Shown one piece after another: positions 5,751 through 6,113 of a DNA stretch of 6,113 nt. The notes below the pieces were generated by a model. That model saw nothing but the letters and a program-made list of their open reading frames with translations, was not told the origin of the DNA and did no database searches. Within the stretch, counting starts at the first letter, position 1, and each line of letters starts with the position of its first letter. The position numbers and the translations under genes are program-made. The DNA comes from Bacteroidia bacterium (GTDB lineage: Bacteria > Bacteroidota > Bacteroidia > Chitinophagales > Saprospiraceae): assembly GCA_030432855.1 (NCBI GenBank), contig JAUILM010000376.1:1-6113 (forward strand), given 5' to 3'.

Positions 5751-6113
5751 CTATTTACTTCGTCCAATGACCTTCAGGACTGACTCATTATAGGTTAGAA
5801 GATGATCTGTAAGTTGAATAAAATTGTCAATGTCAAACCGTAAGGATTGCTTTTCGGGGGAAACTCCATTCATTTGCTCGCGCTTGAATGAGTAGAATGC
5901 CCTGAAACCTTCCAATACCTTTCGGATTTTGACAGTTTGATCGGCAAATCGATCAAATTCCAGAGAATGGGTCTGCTGTAATTTGCTGGGACTGATTTCG
6001 GTATCAGCTACCTCGGTAATCTCAAACTTTCGATAAGAGGTAGAGTCGTCAAGCTTTACCTGCAGAAGATCCTGCACATTGATATCAAAATATCGGGCCA
6101 CCTCCAGTACGAC
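5751..6113 (-). CDS. XRE-type helix-turn-helix regulator (5' truncated)
   Basis: The gene runs off the right edge; 120 codons plus a TAG stop (5751-5753) are visible. The GTG at 6099-6101 is an internal Val codon because the frame stays open to 6113. The first residues seen, VVLEVARYFDINVQDLLQVKLDD, match the last helix of an XRE/HTH_3 domain (consensus like 'LxxIAxxFxVSxDxLL'), where the protein leaves its DNA-binding domain. The remaining ~95 residues are mainly helical and polar, with FDRFADQTVKIRKVLEGFRA and a final FIQLTDHLLTYNESVLKVI, and have no recognised family. Many Bacteroidota XRE proteins carry a short helical C-terminal extension that dimerises or senses a partner. No link to the stress cluster is shown, although they share the same strand and the intergenic region downstream. 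The identification rests on one helix and needs the missing N-terminus. Confidence 0.65.
   Translation of the reverse strand, partial: VVLEVARYFDINVQDLLQVKLDDSTSYRKFEITEVADTEISPSKLQQTHSLEFDRFADQTVKIRKVLEGFRAFYSFKREQMNGVSPEKQSLRFDIDNFIQLTDHLLTYNESVLKVIGRSK

Noticed and set aside
1..6113. CRISPR arrays, insertion sequences, tRNA or rRNA genes
   Set aside because: No regularly spaced repeats, transposase motifs, terminal inverted repeats with target duplications, or recognisable RNA genes were seen on either strand.

Overview
The window looks like Bacteroidota DNA, probably a free-living, non-enteric lineage such as Cytophagales, Saprospiria or a relative. Three things suggest this. The large secreted protein ends in a type IX secretion (T9SS) type A sorting domain, which is essentially confined to this phylum. 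Most genes lack a Shine-Dalgarno sequence and start behind A/T-rich leaders. The ECF sigma factor and the truncated XRE-type regulator read like Bacteroidota versions. No species can be named from the sequence alone.

Layout. Positions 1-3074 (+ strand) hold the 3' part of a very large gene for a secreted beta-propeller protein with many Asp-box/BNR repeats, a jelly-roll-like module and a C-terminal T9SS sorting domain; its N-terminus lies outside the window. It converges on a minus-strand cluster, and a strong hairpin (3081-3102) lies between them with its T-tract in the minus-strand direction. The cluster is read from about 5360 down to 3133. In transcription order it is an ECF-type sigma factor (4813-5328), a YtxH-type one-TM helical protein (4337-4726), a two-TM Phage_holin_3_6/YqjE-like protein (3950-4321), an uncharacterised 98-residue protein (3645-3941) and a Dps-type miniferritin (3133-3606). 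Gaps are 86, 15, 8 and 38 bp. A promoter-like TTGACA-N17-TATATT lies just upstream of the sigma gene. Upstream of that is about 350 bp without a convincing gene, then the 3' part of a minus-strand XRE-type regulator (5751-6113) that runs off the right edge.

How the genes may work together (inference). The five-gene cluster looks like a stress module: a sigma factor, a membrane/envelope trio and an iron-sequestering, DNA- or cell-protecting ferritin, ending at one terminator. The trio's order (helical membrane protein, YqjE-like protein, small basic protein) resembles the enterobacterial yqjD-yqjE-yqjK order. No anti-sigma gene is recognisable beside the sigma factor. The large secreted protein and the XRE regulator appear to be separate units.
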